Of a DNA stretch of 50,392 nt, positions 1-9,298 are shown one piece after another. Numbering within the stretch: the stretch's first letter is position 1; each line of letters starts with the position of its first letter. The position numbers were made by a program, and so were the translations under genes. The notes beneath the pieces were generated by a model, which saw only the letters and a program-made list of their open reading frames with translations, did no database searches and was not told the origin of the DNA. Origin of the DNA: Acidobacteriaceae bacterium (GTDB lineage Bacteria > Acidobacteriota > Terriglobia > Terriglobales > Acidobacteriaceae); the NCBI GenBank assembly GCA_003138515.1, contig PLGG01000070.1, positions 1,680 through 52,071 on the forward strand. The letters run 5' to 3'.

Positions 1-1065
1 GGCGAGCCTCACTTTGCCACTCCGCGGCACATCAAGGACGCCGCGATTGCCGCGATTGAGGCGAATTTCACGCGCTATACCGTGGTGCCGGGGATTCCCG
101 ACGTGCGCAAGGCCATTGTGGAGCGGCACGCGTGCGACTTCGGCACGGACTATTCGATCGACGAGGCAGTGTTTACCACGGGCGGCAAGCTGGCGCTGTT
201 CAACGCGATCCAGGTGCTGGTGGACCACGGCGACGAGGTGATTCTGCCGGTTCCTTATTGGGTGAGCTTCAAGGACATCATTCAGTACGCGGGCGGGAAG
301 GTGGTGTACCTCGAGACGAGCGAGGCGGAGAGCTTCCGCATCACGGCCGACGCAATCGAGCGGGCGATTACGCCACGGACGAAGGCGATCATTCTGAATT
401 CGCCGTCGAATCCGGCGGGGTCGGTGGTTTCAGCCCAGGATCTGGAGAGGATCGTTCACCTGGCGCACGACCGCGGGATTTTTCTGCTTCTGGACGAGTG
501 CTACGTGTACCTCAACTATGCGGGCAAGCCTGTGTCGGGCGGGTCGTTCACGTGGGCCAAGGAACACATTGTGATTCTGGGCTCGCTGTCGAAGACGTAC
601 TCAATGACGGGGTGGCGCGCGGGATATGCGCTGGCGGCAAAGCCGGTGGCGGCGAACCTGAGCAAGCTGCAGTCACAGTCGACTTCGAACGCGACGAGCT
701 TTGTGCAGAAGGCAGCGATTGCGGCACTGAGCGGCTCGCAGGAATGCGTGGCGCAGTTTCGCGCGGAGTTTATTGAGCTGCGCGACTATATGCTGGCTGC
801 GCTCAAGAAGATTCCGGGCGTGACGTGCACCAAGCCGGAGGGCGCGTTCTACGTGTACCCGAATATCTCGGCGTACCTGGGCAAGGGCGGCATTCGCACG
901 GCGACGGAACTGGCCACGCGGCTACTGCACGAGGGCCATGTTGTGACGGTGCCGGGCGAGGCGTTCGGGACGGGTGACCACATCCGCATTTCGTATCCCG
1001 TGACGAGAGAGAACATTGACGAGGGCACGCGGCGGATGGGCGAGTTTTTGACGGGACTGAAATAG
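1..1065 (+). CDS. Aspartate/class I aminotransferase, 5'-truncated by window edge
   Basis: PLP-dependent fold-type I aminotransferase, probably aspartate or aromatic amino acid:2-oxoglutarate transaminase. The reading frame is open from base 1, so the N-terminus lies outside the window; the first visible residues, GEPHFATP, are the conserved N-terminal GEPDF-TP motif of this family. Further family marks are NSPSNPAG (about visible residue 134), the PLP-contacting Asp in LLLDECYVYL, and the Schiff-base lysine in SLSKTYSMTGWR (visible residue 198). The C-terminus GEAFG...IRISY carries the carboxylate-binding Arg. 354 residues are visible, so about 40 are missing. The exact substrate cannot be read from the sequence. 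A 7-nt repeat array starts 13 nt after the stop. Confidence 0.93.
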   Translation, partial: GEPHFATPRHIKDAAIAAIEANFTRYTVVPGIPDVRKAIVERHACDFGTDYSIDEAVFTTGGKLALFNAIQVLVDHGDEVILPVPYWVSFKDIIQYAGGKVVYLETSEAESFRITADAIERAITPRTKAIILNSPSNPAGSVVSAQDLERIVHLAHDRGIFLLLDECYVYLNYAGKPVSGGSFTWAKEHIVILGSLSKTYSMTGWRAGYALAAKPVAANLSKLQSQSTSNATSFVQKAAIAALSGSQECVAQFRAEFIELRDYMLAALKKIPGVTCTKPEGAFYVYPNISAYLGKGGIRTATELATRLLHEGHVVTVPGEAFGTGDHIRISYPVTRENIDEGTRRMGEFLTGLK

Positions 1066-1077
1066 ACGAAGGCAGTC

Positions 1078-1133
1078 GTTAGTGGTTAGTGGTTAATGGT
1101 TAGTGGTTAGCGTTCGGTGGTCAGTAATCAGTG
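1078..1133. repeat. Degenerate tandem heptamer array (8 x 7 nt)
   Basis: Eight consecutive 7-nt units with consensus near GTTAGTG. The first five are nearly identical; the last three drift to TTCGGTG, GTCAGTA and ATCAGTG. The array lies between the convergent 3' ends of the aminotransferase and the site-2 protease. Arrays with the same 7-nt period but other unit sequences occur at 21653-21802, 30834-30940 and 36114-36219. The last units read on the minus strand (CACTGAT, TACTGAC) resemble the right-hand units of the 30.9 kb locus. They recall the short tandemly repeated repetitive heptamers of filamentous cyanobacteria. Confidence 0.85.
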
Positions 1134-1179
1134 ATGGGGCGCGCCGCGCAACTTCGGAATCCGACACATTGAGACGGGC

Positions 1180-2127
1180 TTAGCGATTCGCGATAGAGGC
1201 GACGCTTGCTTGGGTGTGGCTTGCGCTTTCCCCGGTCGCCCACTCGCTGATGGGATGCGTCTTTTGGCACTCGCCGCACATGGTGTTGGGGAACTGAGCT
1301 CCACAATAGGGACAAACAGCCGCTGATTCGAACGTGTCGAAGTTTCGGCTGCACTGCGCGCATTTCCAGAGAGGGCCCACGGGCGGGTGAACTCCGCAGG
1401 ACGGGCAGGCAAAGCCCTCGCGCCGCGGAAGCTTTTCGAGAAGGATCATGGTCCGGGCGCTCTTGAATCCACCCCAGCAACTGAGAAGCATATAGCCGGC
1501 GATGAGCAAGGACCAGGTGGAGTGCATCCACAAGGCAAGGCAGACGAGGCCTGCGGCGCCGACAAATCCAAGAATCGTGGCGACATAGAGGCTGCGGGCG
1601 CGCCCCATGAAAAACCAAAGCAGGGAGCGAAGAATCTGGCCACCATCGAGCGGATAGATGGGCAGAATGTTGAAAACGAGCAGGATGACGTCGATCCACA
1701 GTATCCAGCCGAGCAAGGTGTAGGCGTTGGGCATGGAATTGGCCCAACCGAGCGCGCCTGCCGCGAGAAAGGCGGCTCCGAAGACGGGCAAAAGAGCGAC
1801 GTTGACCAAGGGCCCGGCGGCGAGGCTCCAGAGCGTGGCGGCGGGACGCTGCGGCGGATTGACATAGGCGACGCCGCCCAGCGGCCAGAGCATAATGCGG
1901 TCGACCGTGCCGCCGACCTGACGGCAGGCCAGAGCGTGGCCGAACTCGTGGAGAAGCACGATGGCAAAGAGGGCCAGGTACTCGATGGCGCTCCAAACCA
2001 GGGAGGTGTACCGGCCCTGGCGGCTGCCAATCTCAATGACGGCCACGACAAACCAGGACCAATGCAGGTAGAGGTCGATTCCCGCAACGCGGCCGAGATG
2101 GATGGCACCCTGACGCAGGCCTGGCAT
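1180..2127 (-). CDS. Site-2 protease family (M50) membrane metalloprotease with C-terminal zinc ribbons
   Basis: Intramembrane zinc protease of the S2P/SpoIVFB family, 315 residues, expected in the cytoplasmic membrane. The zinc-binding HEFGH is at residues 60-64 in a hydrophobic segment, and the third ligand is Asp161 in LDGG (160-163), preceded by NILP. Several hydrophobic segments span about residues 15-220. The last 80 residues are soluble and carry four CxxC pairs (C241/C244, C256/C259, C272/C275, C284/C287), enough for two zinc ribbons, which is not usual for the minimal SpoIVFB type. The substrate is unknown and no obvious target is adjacent. The start is the ATG at the end of the frame; the sequence gives no clear alternative. 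Confidence 0.92.
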   Translation of the reverse strand: MPGLRQGAIHLGRVAGIDLYLHWSWFVVAVIEIGSRQGRYTSLVWSAIEYLALFAIVLLHEFGHALACRQVGGTVDRIMLWPLGGVAYVNPPQRPAATLWSLAAGPLVNVALLPVFGAAFLAAGALGWANSMPNAYTLLGWILWIDVILLVFNILPIYPLDGGQILRSLLWFFMGRARSLYVATILGFVGAAGLVCLALWMHSTWSLLIAGYMLLSCWGGFKSARTMILLEKLPRREGFACPSCGVHPPVGPLWKCAQCSRNFDTFESAAVCPYCGAQFPNTMCGECQKTHPISEWATGESASHTQASVASIANR

Positions 2128-2319
2128 TGCAGATAGCTTACGACAGTTGCAGGGTTGGGGGGGACGAGCGGATGCGGTGCGAGGAAGGCCGGCGTGGGGC
2201 GCACTGGACGAACGCTTCCCTCAATGTGGCAAATGAGGCTGCCGCAGGAGGGAGACGGCCAAATATATTCGTTCCTCTCTGTGCAAACGTTGTTGTTGTC
2301 GAGTAGGATGGTTGTTCGA

Positions 2320-3438
2320 ATGATAGACCAAATTGATTTTCGACCCGTGATTCTGGCCGGAGGCAGCGGCACGCGGTTCTGGCCGCGCTCGCGGCGCGCG
2401 CACGCCAAGCAGGTTCTGGCGCTGGACGGGGAGCGCTCCATGATCCAGCAGACCGTGGAACGGCTGAAGCCGCTGGCGGGGCTGGAGAAGACCTGGGTCA
2501 TTACCAACGAGTACCTGGCGCACGAGATTGCCGACCAGTTGCCGGGCATGCCGGCCGCGCAGATTGTGCAGGAACCGGTGGCGCGGAACACGGCCCCGGC
2601 CTGCGGACTGGCCGCATTCCTGATCGAGCGCGAAAACCCCGACGCAGTGCTGGGCGTGTTTCCATCGGACCACGTGATTGCCGACGAGCCGCGCTTTCTG
2701 AAGGCGCTGCAAAAAGGGATTGCCGTGGCCGCGGCGGGCGAAAACATCGTGGTGCTGGGCATTGAGCCGTTCCGTCCCGAAACCGGTTATGGATACATCG
2801 AGACAGGCGACCTGACGAAGGACGATTCGGCGCTGCATGTGCGCCGCTTTATCGAAAAGCCCAACCAGAATCGCGCCGACGAGTTTGTGGCGGCGGGAAA
2901 CTACTACTGGAATTCTGGGATGTTTCTGTGGTCGGCGCGGACGCTGGCCAACGCCGTGCGCGAGCATGTGCCGGAGACGGCTCCGCTGCTGGAGGCGATC
3001 GCCGCCGCCTGGAGCACACCTGCGTTCGACGAGGTGTTCCGCACCGCGTATCCGAAGTGCGAGAACATTTCTGTTGACTATGCCGTACTGGAGCCGCGAT
3101 CGGCGAAGGGAGAGCATCTCTCGAATCTGTTTTGCATTCCCGCCGAGTTTAACTGGAACGATCTCGGCTCGTGGGCGTCGCTCTACGAGTACCAAGTGGA
3201 GACGCGGCTGCGCGGCGACGCCGAAGGCAACGTGGCCGATACCGGCGGCCACATCTCGATTGAAGCCAGCGATAACTACATTTTCAGCCCGAGGAAATTT
3301 GTCGCACTGGTCGGCGTGGAGAACCTGGTGATTGTGGATACCGAAGACGCGCTGCTGATTGCCCACCGCAACCACTCCCAGGACGTGGGCAAGATTGTGA
3401 AAGAGCTGAGCATCACGGGGCGGAGCGAGCTGATCTAG
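2320..3438 (+). CDS. manC: Mannose-1-phosphate guanylyltransferase
   Basis: Makes GDP-mannose from GTP and mannose 1-phosphate for polysaccharide or glycan synthesis. The N-terminal nucleotidyltransferase signature ILAGGSGTRFWPRSR and the following AKQ lie within residues 10-31, and FIEKP, GNYYWNSGMFLW and FNWNDLGSW are all typical of ManC. At 372 residues it is the short form without a fused phosphomannose isomerase domain. The frame is open further upstream (to 2155), but the ATG at 2320 fits the family N-terminus; an ATG at 2308 is an alternative. No other GDP-mannose gene is adjacent; UDP-sugar genes lie 11 kb downstream. Confidence 0.93.
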   Translation: MIDQIDFRPVILAGGSGTRFWPRSRRAHAKQVLALDGERSMIQQTVERLKPLAGLEKTWVITNEYLAHEIADQLPGMPAAQIVQEPVARNTAPACGLAAFLIERENPDAVLGVFPSDHVIADEPRFLKALQKGIAVAAAGENIVVLGIEPFRPETGYGYIETGDLTKDDSALHVRRFIEKPNQNRADEFVAAGNYYWNSGMFLWSARTLANAVREHVPETAPLLEAIAAAWSTPAFDEVFRTAYPKCENISVDYAVLEPRSAKGEHLSNLFCIPAEFNWNDLGSWASLYEYQVETRLRGDAEGNVADTGGHISIEASDNYIFSPRKFVALVGVENLVIVDTEDALLIAHRNHSQDVGKIVKELSITGRSELI

Positions 3439-3472
3439 CTTCGATTCGCTCGCTGCCGCTTCCATGCGCCAC

Positions 3473-3715
3473 TCACAAATCGAGCATCTCGAGAAGTGCG
3501 TCCACGCTCAGCCGGTGGTGGGCGGCAATGTGCCTAAGAATGCCGGCGAGCGTGCCTGTTTTGATGGGGCTATGAGATGGAATTACTTCGTGGCTCTCGC
3601 CGTCTCGCTGCGTAGTTACGCGAATGTGGGAACCCTTTTGGCGCGTTACCTGATACCCCAAAATGCCCAGCGCCTTGACCAACTGCGGTCCGTTAACGTT
3701 GCGCGGCAGCTTCAC
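3473..3715 (-). CDS. hicA: HicA-family toxin (YcfA-like mRNA interferase)
   Basis: 80-residue protein of the HicA/YcfA double-stranded-RNA-binding fold. The motif GYQVTRQKGSHIRVT contains the conserved Gly-Ser-His whose histidine is catalytic in this family. HicA toxins cleave mRNA when free of HicB. It starts at a GTG whose last two bases overlap the stop of the upstream antitoxin gene (GTGA overlap), so the two are translationally coupled. The order is antitoxin first, toxin second. It ends convergently with manC, 34 nt apart. Confidence 0.88.
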   Translation of the reverse strand: MKLPRNVNGPQLVKALGILGYQVTRQKGSHIRVTTQRDGESHEVIPSHSPIKTGTLAGILRHIAAHHRLSVDALLEMLDL

Positions 3716-3924
3716 TGGACCAGCACTTCGTCGCGAACGAAGTGCAGACGAATGATCTTCGGAGCCTGCTCATTTTCGTCAAAGTAGCACTTGACGGCAT
3801 CCTTGACCATCGCGCGGAGTTCCTCGACGGTATCGCCCTGCGTGTGGATGCCGTATCCAAGGGCGGTAGCGGTATAGCCGCCATCGACCTCGTCCTCACG
3901 CACCTCAAAGATGATCTCACTCAT
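3712..3924 (-). CDS. hicB: HicB-family antitoxin, short form
   Basis: 70-residue partner of HicA. The sequence FEVREDEVDGGYTATALGYGIHTQGDTVEELRAMVKDAV is a HicB pseudo-RNase-H fold (quoted here as a motif region, residues about 4-45). I chose the ATG at 3924 because AGGAGAGG precedes it at a suitable distance; the longer frame to 4065 adds no recognisable sequence. No ribbon-helix-helix or HTH segment follows the HicB fold, so this antitoxin probably cannot bind DNA by itself, unlike the longer HicB proteins. It is divergent from the UPF0182 gene, leaving a 128-nt shared upstream region. Confidence 0.83.
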   Translation of the reverse strand: MSEIIFEVREDEVDGGYTATALGYGIHTQGDTVEELRAMVKDAVKCYFDENEQAPKIIRLHFVRDEVLVQ

Positions 3925-4052
3925 CGAAGAAAGACCTCTCCTGCCTGCCTCAAATGTTAACATCGCCCGAATCCAGCAACAAGCGCGCGGCTCCACCGCT
4001 GTACAATTCTTGGGTAACTCAGCGCGCACTTGTCGCCTGAGTGGGGTGGAAA

Positions 4053-6884
4053 ATGCCCGAAACAATCGATTGGCCGATGCGCGGCAAACGGCAGCGTCCG
4101 CGCCTGGTGATTTATCTCTTCCTCGCAGTTGTCATTTTGATTTTTGTCGGCAGCCGCACCGCGATTTCCTATTGGGTTGACCTGCTTTGGTTCCGTTCGC
4201 TCGGCTATGCGAGCGTCTTCTGGAAGAGCTTTGGCCTCGAATGGGGAACCTTCGCGGTGTTCGCGGGGCTCACGTTCCTGATTCTTTTCGCAGCGTTTCT
4301 GGTGCTGCGCCACAGCCATGCCGCCGATTTGCCCGACACGCACACGATTTTCTTCGCCGGCAAGCCCATCGAGCTGCCGTTGAAGAAGTTCCTGCGTACA
4401 ATCGCCGTTGTCTCAACGCTTCTGATCTCGGTGGCAACGGGCTTCGCCATGGAGGGGCAGTGGCAGACGCTGGCTCTCTACTGGTACGCGCCGCGCTCTG
4501 CGAGCGTTACCGATCCGATCTTCGGACGGCCGCTGGGCTTCTATCTCTTCACGCTGCCTGCATGGGAAATGATCGCGGGATGGCTGCTGACGCTGGCGGT
4601 AATCGTATGCGTTCTGGCAGTGCTGTTTCTAATCGCGGCGGGCGGGGGACGCGCGCTGGGCGGACGATTCGGCGGAGCCGCTTCCCTGCCCTGGCGCGGC
4701 GTTTCGATCGCCGGCGGGTTTGTGCTGTTTGCACTGGCCATTCGCGAATACGTGGGCCGCTTCGATCTGTTGTTCGGGGAGCACACGATCTTCGACGGCG
4801 TGACCTACACCGATGCGCACGTGACGCTGATCGGTATGTTGTTTATCGCGGTGGCGCTGGCAGTGGGCGCGGGAATCGCGATGGTCAGCGGCGTGATGCA
4901 GCCGCGAGCACGCTGGCTGGTTGCGGCGGCGGCTCCCGCGGTGGTCTGTTACGTGGTGGCCGCGGTTGCCGGATGGTATGTGAGCACGTTCATCGTGAAG
5001 CCGAACCAACTCGACAAGGAGCGGCCTTACATCGCCGATAATATCGCGATGACGCGGCACGCTTACGGGCTGGACAGCTTTGCGCAGCGCGAGTTTCCCG
5101 CGGAAACGAGCGTCGCCGCCGTCGATCCGGAGCACAATCAGGCCACGCTCGAAAACATCCGCCTGTGGGATGTGAATGCGCTGCAAGACACGCTGAGCCA
5201 GGTGCAGGAAATTCGTACCTACTACGCCTTCCCGGGCATCGACATCGACCGCTACCAGATCAATGGATCGCTGCGCCAGGTGATGCTGGCGGTGCGCGAA
5301 TTGAATGTGGACAAGCTGCCCGAAAGCAGCCGAAACTGGATCAACGACAAGCTGATTTATACCCACGGCTACGGGATCACGATGAACCCGGTGAACGGCT
5401 TTTCGCCGGAGGGGCTGCCGATTCTTTACCTGAGCAATATGCCGGTGCAGAGCACGGTGCCCGGCCTGAGCGTTACGCGTCCGGAGATTTACTTTGGCGA
5501 GCTGACCGACAGCGATGTGTACGTGAAGACGCACCAGCAGGAGTTCAATTATCCGCAGGGGCAGAGCAACAATCTTTCTTCGTATGAGGGCACAGGCGGG
5601 ATTGAAATGGGGGGCTTCCTGCGCCGCGCGCTTCTGGCCTTCGATCTTGGCGACCTGACCAAGGTTCCGTTCAGCGATGACATCACGGCGGAGAGCCGCC
5701 TGCTGATGCGGCGCAACGTTGTGGCGCGCGTTTCCACGCTGGCGCCGTTCCTGACCTTCGATCACGATCCATATATTGTGGTGGGCGCGGACGGACGTCT
5801 TTCATGGATCATCGATGGCTACACTTCTTCGGCGAGCTATCCTTACTCGGCGCCGTCGGCGCTCGAAAACGAACCGGTCAATTACATTCGCAACAGCGTG
5901 AAGGCGGTAGTGGACGCGTACGACGGCACCGTGACGTTCTATGTGTTCGATAACCAGGATCCGATCCTGGCCGCGTGGCGCGGGATTTTTCCGGGATTGT
6001 TCAAGGATGAGTCGGCCATGCCCGCGTGGCTGCGCGCGCACATTCGTTATCCGGAGACGCTGCTGAGCCTGCAGGCCGATGTGTACGCGCTTTACCACAT
6101 GACCGATCCGGAGGTGTTCTATAACCGCGAGGACCAGTGGAGCGTGGCCACGCAAACGGGTTCGAGCCAGGGCGATCAATCGACACAGGAGATGCAACCA
6201 AACTTTGTGCTGATGACGCTGCCCGGAGAATCGGGCGGACTGGAATTTGTTGAGATCCTTCCCTTCACGCCGACCAACCGCAACAACCTGATCGGCTGGA
6301 TTGCGGCGCGCAGCGACGGAGCGAACTACGGCAAAGCGGTGGTCTTCGATTTTCCCAAGACGCGGCTCGTGGACGGCCCGCAGCAGATTGAAGCGCGTAT
6401 CGACCAGAACGCGCAGCTCTCGGGCCAGCTCACGCTCTGGAATCAGCAAGGCTCGCACGTGATCCGCGGCAGTCTTCTGGTGATTCCGTGTGGGCAGGCG
6501 CTTCTTTACGCCGAGCCAATCTATCTGCAGGCACAGCGAAGCCCAATGCCGGAATTGCGCCTCGTCGTGTTGGCGCTGCAGGATCGACTCGCCTATGGCC
6601 CGACGTTCGAAGCCGCGTTGAGCTCGCTGTTCGGATCGGAGGCGCCGTCGCTTACGAACGGCGAAGCACCGCAGGCCACGACGGGGGCCGGAAATGGAAC
6701 GGGGGCGACTGTGCCTGCGGGCACGACGCAGCCCAATGAGAGCCAGAGTGCGCTCATCAGCCAGGCCAGCCAGGACTTCGCGGATTATCAGCGCCTGACC
6801 TCGGAAGGCAAGCTGGCCGACGCCGGTCAGAAGCTCGACGATCTGAAGAAAGTGCTGGGCGAGCTGAACGCTCACGGAAAATAG
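4053..6884 (+). CDS. UPF0182 (COG1615) large membrane protein
   Basis: 943-residue protein of the uncharacterised UPF0182 family. About seven hydrophobic segments fill the first 310 residues (for example around LVIYLFLAVVILIFVGSRTA and LVAAAAPAVVCYVVAAVAGW), followed by a large extracytoplasmic part with family blocks such as RPYIADNIAMTRHAYGL, WDVNALQDTLSQVQEIRTYY and GYGITMNPVNG. The C-terminus has a low-complexity Gly/Thr/Ala linker and then a charged helical tail. The ATG at 4053 follows GGGGTGGA closely; a GTG at 4041 is possible. Biochemical function is not known. A TACAAT that could be a -10 element lies at 4002-4007, without a clear -35. Confidence 0.9.
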   Translation: MPETIDWPMRGKRQRPRLVIYLFLAVVILIFVGSRTAISYWVDLLWFRSLGYASVFWKSFGLEWGTFAVFAGLTFLILFAAFLVLRHSHAADLPDTHTIFFAGKPIELPLKKFLRTIAVVSTLLISVATGFAMEGQWQTLALYWYAPRSASVTDPIFGRPLGFYLFTLPAWEMIAGWLLTLAVIVCVLAVLFLIAAGGGRALGGRFGGAASLPWRGVSIAGGFVLFALAIREYVGRFDLLFGEHTIFDGVTYTDAHVTLIGMLFIAVALAVGAGIAMVSGVMQPRARWLVAAAAPAVVCYVVAAVAGWYVSTFIVKPNQLDKERPYIADNIAMTRHAYGLDSFAQREFPAETSVAAVDPEHNQATLENIRLWDVNALQDTLSQVQEIRTYYAFPGIDIDRYQINGSLRQVMLAVRELNVDKLPESSRNWINDKLIYTHGYGITMNPVNGFSPEGLPILYLSNMPVQSTVPGLSVTRPEIYFGELTDSDVYVKTHQQEFNYPQGQSNNLSSYEGTGGIEMGGFLRRALLAFDLGDLTKVPFSDDITAESRLLMRRNVVARVSTLAPFLTFDHDPYIVVGADGRLSWIIDGYTSSASYPYSAPSALENEPVNYIRNSVKAVVDAYDGTVTFYVFDNQDPILAAWRGIFPGLFKDESAMPAWLRAHIRYPETLLSLQADVYALYHMTDPEVFYNREDQWSVATQTGSSQGDQSTQEMQPNFVLMTLPGESGGLEFVEILPFTPTNRNNLIGWIAARSDGANYGKAVVFDFPKTRLVDGPQQIEARIDQNAQLSGQLTLWNQQGSHVIRGSLLVIPCGQALLYAEPIYLQAQRSPMPELRLVVLALQDRLAYGPTFEAALSSLFGSEAPSLTNGEAPQATTGAGNGTGATVPAGTTQPNESQSALISQASQDFADYQRLTSEGKLADAGQKLDDLKKVLGELNAHGK

Positions 6885-6952
6885 CGCGGCCTGGCCTGCG
6901 TTTTCCGGTATTGTTCACATTTCACGATTGCAACGGAGGTCATGGTCGCCCC

Positions 6953-9127
6953 ATGTTCACTTTGGATCGGCGCAGATTTCTGAAGACAGCGGCGGCAACT
7001 GTGCCGATGGTCAGGGTGGGAGATTCTTTCGGCCTGAGCTCGGCTGGAGTGGCTGCAGGCGCAGTTCCGGGAACGGCTGCGGACGTGCCGTGGCAAAAGA
7101 CGCTGCGCCGCATTGGCCAGACCAACATTACTGAGCACGATCCGGCGGTCCTCGACGTGGAGGCGTGGGCGAACTATTGGGCGAGCGCCAAGGTTGGGGC
7201 GGTTTTTGTCAGCGTGACCGGGATCGTTGCGTTTTACCCGAGCAAGGTTCCGTTTCATCGACCCGCAAAGTACCTGAATGGGCGCGACTTCACAGGCGAG
7301 TTGAACGATGCGGCGAAGAAGCGCGGGCTGCGCACGATTGCGCGCTACAGCCCCGACCTGAACTGGGGCGATGCGCTGGCTGCGCATCCCGAGTGGTTCA
7401 TGCGCGATGAACACGGACAACCGCTCGTGTCGGCTGAAGCGCCTGAGCTCTTTCAGACGTGCATGTTTTCGACGTACATGACCGACTATTTTCCCGCGGT
7501 GATGCGCGAGGTGAATTCCCGTTACGACGTGGACGCGCACTACACCAATGGATGGCCGTCGTTCGCGTTGCCGGAATGCTTTTGCGCCCAATGCCGCCAG
7601 TTGCCGCCGGCCAAGACGCCCGCATACTGGGACAAATTCAACGAGCGATTGACGACGCTATGGAAGCTGTACGATTCGATCGCGAAGGACAAGAAGCCGA
7701 CGAGCTTCTACATCTGCAATATGGGCGGAGGCTTTCACGCCACGCCGAATCTTGCGCAGCTGGGCGAGTACAGCCAGTGGTTCCAGGCGGACAACCAGGG
7801 CCGCAACCGGCAGGATGCTCCGGTGTGGGGCGCGGCGCAACAGGGGCGGGTGTGCAATGCCGTGCTCGACGGCAAGATGGCCACCAACGTGACGGGAGCG
7901 TATACGACGGGGCCGATTCGCTGGCGTGAAGTCACAAAGTCGCCCGCTGAATCCGTGATATGGCTCAGCCAGACGCTGGCCAGCGGCATGGTTCCCTACT
8001 ATCACGTTGTGGGCGGAGAGAACGGCCTTGGCGAAGATCTGCGCTGGGAGAAGATTGGCCGCGACTACCTTTTGTGGACCGCGCGACACGACGCGCACTG
8101 GGTAAACAAAGGCACCATCGCCAATATCGGCGTGGTGATGGGGCAACGGACGCAGCTTTTCTATCAGCCGCAGCACGACTTCTCGATGCAGCAGTATATG
8201 GACGCGGTGTATTCCGCGCTGCTCGATGGGAGATTTCTCTTCGACTATGTTCACGAAGACCGGCTGCAGTTGGAGCGGATCGGGAAGTACGCAGCTCTGA
8301 TTCTGCCCAATACCGCGTTGCTCAGCGACGAACAGTGCCAGCAATTGCGCGAGTATGTAAACCTGGGCGGCTCGCTGCTGGCTACGTTTGAGACGAGCAT
8401 GTACAACGAGCGGAATGAGCGCCGCGCGGATTTTGGGTTGGCGGACGTCTTCGGAATTCATGCAGCCGGACCGGTGATAGGCCGGCTGGGAAATGCGAAT
8501 CCTTACCTCGCGCGCATCGAGCGGCCGCATCCGATTCTCGACGGGTTTAGCGATACGCACTGGATTCCGGGCGCGGAGTTTCGCGTGCCGCTGAAGCCGG
8601 TGGACAATCCCGTGCTCACGGTGGTGCCGAGCTACACGGCGTATCCGCCGGAGCTTTCGTATCCGCCGGCTCCACGCACCGATGAGCCGGCTGTCGTGTT
8701 GCGCGAGCGCGGCGCGAGCCGCCTGGCGTATTTTCCGGGCGACATCGAGCCGACGATGTGGCTGTCAGGCCACACGGATCTCAGCCGGCTTCTCGTTAAT
8801 GCGATTCGCTGGCTGGCTGGCGCGCCGGCTCCAGTGAGCGTGGAAGGCAAGGGGCTGGTGGAGATTTTCGCGTGGGAGACGGAGCCGGGATTTGCGGTTC
8901 ACGTGCTGAATTACACGAACCCGAATGCGCATCACGGATGGTTTAGTGAGTTTTATCCGATTGGGGCGCAGAAGGTCCGCTTCAGGCTGCCTGCGGGCCG
9001 GCGTGTCACGCGCGTCGAGTTGCTGCGCGCCGAGCGCGATATTCCGTTCCACGCGGCGGGCGATTCGGTTGAGTTCACGATTCCGTCCGTCACGGATTAC
9101 GAAGTTGCGGCGCTTTATTCTGCGTAA
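6953..9127 (+). CDS. Tat-exported putative glycoside hydrolase (beta-galactosidase-trimerisation-like)
   Basis: 724-residue protein starting with a twin-arginine signal (RRRFLKTAAATVP), so it is probably exported folded. The middle resembles GH-A-type barrels found in family-42-like and alpha-amylase-like hypothetical proteins: HYTNGWPSFALPECFCAQCR (about 200-220) and PYYHVVGGENGLGEDLRWEK. The part after about residue 430, with LILPNTALLSDEQCQQLREYV and GGSLLATFETS, matches a beta-galactosidase trimerisation (glutamine-amidotransferase-like) domain, followed by a beta-sandwich tail. Catalytic acids cannot be assigned by eye. GGAGGT 12 nt before the ATG at 6953 supports this start. The next gene is a sugar isomerase, which fits a role in sugar or glycoside breakdown. 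Confidence 0.68.
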   Translation: MFTLDRRRFLKTAAATVPMVRVGDSFGLSSAGVAAGAVPGTAADVPWQKTLRRIGQTNITEHDPAVLDVEAWANYWASAKVGAVFVSVTGIVAFYPSKVPFHRPAKYLNGRDFTGELNDAAKKRGLRTIARYSPDLNWGDALAAHPEWFMRDEHGQPLVSAEAPELFQTCMFSTYMTDYFPAVMREVNSRYDVDAHYTNGWPSFALPECFCAQCRQLPPAKTPAYWDKFNERLTTLWKLYDSIAKDKKPTSFYICNMGGGFHATPNLAQLGEYSQWFQADNQGRNRQDAPVWGAAQQGRVCNAVLDGKMATNVTGAYTTGPIRWREVTKSPAESVIWLSQTLASGMVPYYHVVGGENGLGEDLRWEKIGRDYLLWTARHDAHWVNKGTIANIGVVMGQRTQLFYQPQHDFSMQQYMDAVYSALLDGRFLFDYVHEDRLQLERIGKYAALILPNTALLSDEQCQQLREYVNLGGSLLATFETSMYNERNERRADFGLADVFGIHAAGPVIGRLGNANPYLARIERPHPILDGFSDTHWIPGAEFRVPLKPVDNPVLTVVPSYTAYPPELSYPPAPRTDEPAVVLRERGASRLAYFPGDIEPTMWLSGHTDLSRLLVNAIRWLAGAPAPVSVEGKGLVEIFAWETEPGFAVHVLNYTNPNAHHGWFSEFYPIGAQKVRFRLPAGRRVTRVELLRAERDIPFHAAGDSVEFTIPSVTDYEVAALYSA

Positions 9128-9185
9128 GGGCGCGAGAGTCATGCAGCGACGATCAGTTCTTTTCCTGACAGAGACAGCAAGTTCG

Positions 9186-9203
9186 CGTGCGCGTTCGCGC
9201 ACG
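9186..9203. other. Perfect GC-rich inverted repeat between the glycosidase-like gene and hyi
   Basis: CGTGCGCG and CGCGCACG separated by TT, inside the 171-nt gap between two co-directional genes. It can fold as a 7-bp hairpin with a GTTC loop. No T-run follows, so it is not a standard terminator; it may be an mRNA-processing or transcript-stability hairpin, or have no role. Confidence 0.4.
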
Positions 9204-9298
9204 TTCGCAAGTTGGCGAGCTGGCGGGACCTTGTTCGTTTGTTGGAACCGCACCAGACTTCGAGAATCCACTATCAACAGTTCGACGGAGACTATGCC

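Noticed and set aside
1387..2136. 249-codon plus-strand frame opposite the site-2 protease
   Set aside because: Gly/Glu-rich translation with no family resemblance; the minus strand has HEFGH and LDGG.
2221..3465. 414-codon frame on the minus strand opposite manC
   Set aside because: Shadow of manC, whose motifs are intact on the plus strand.
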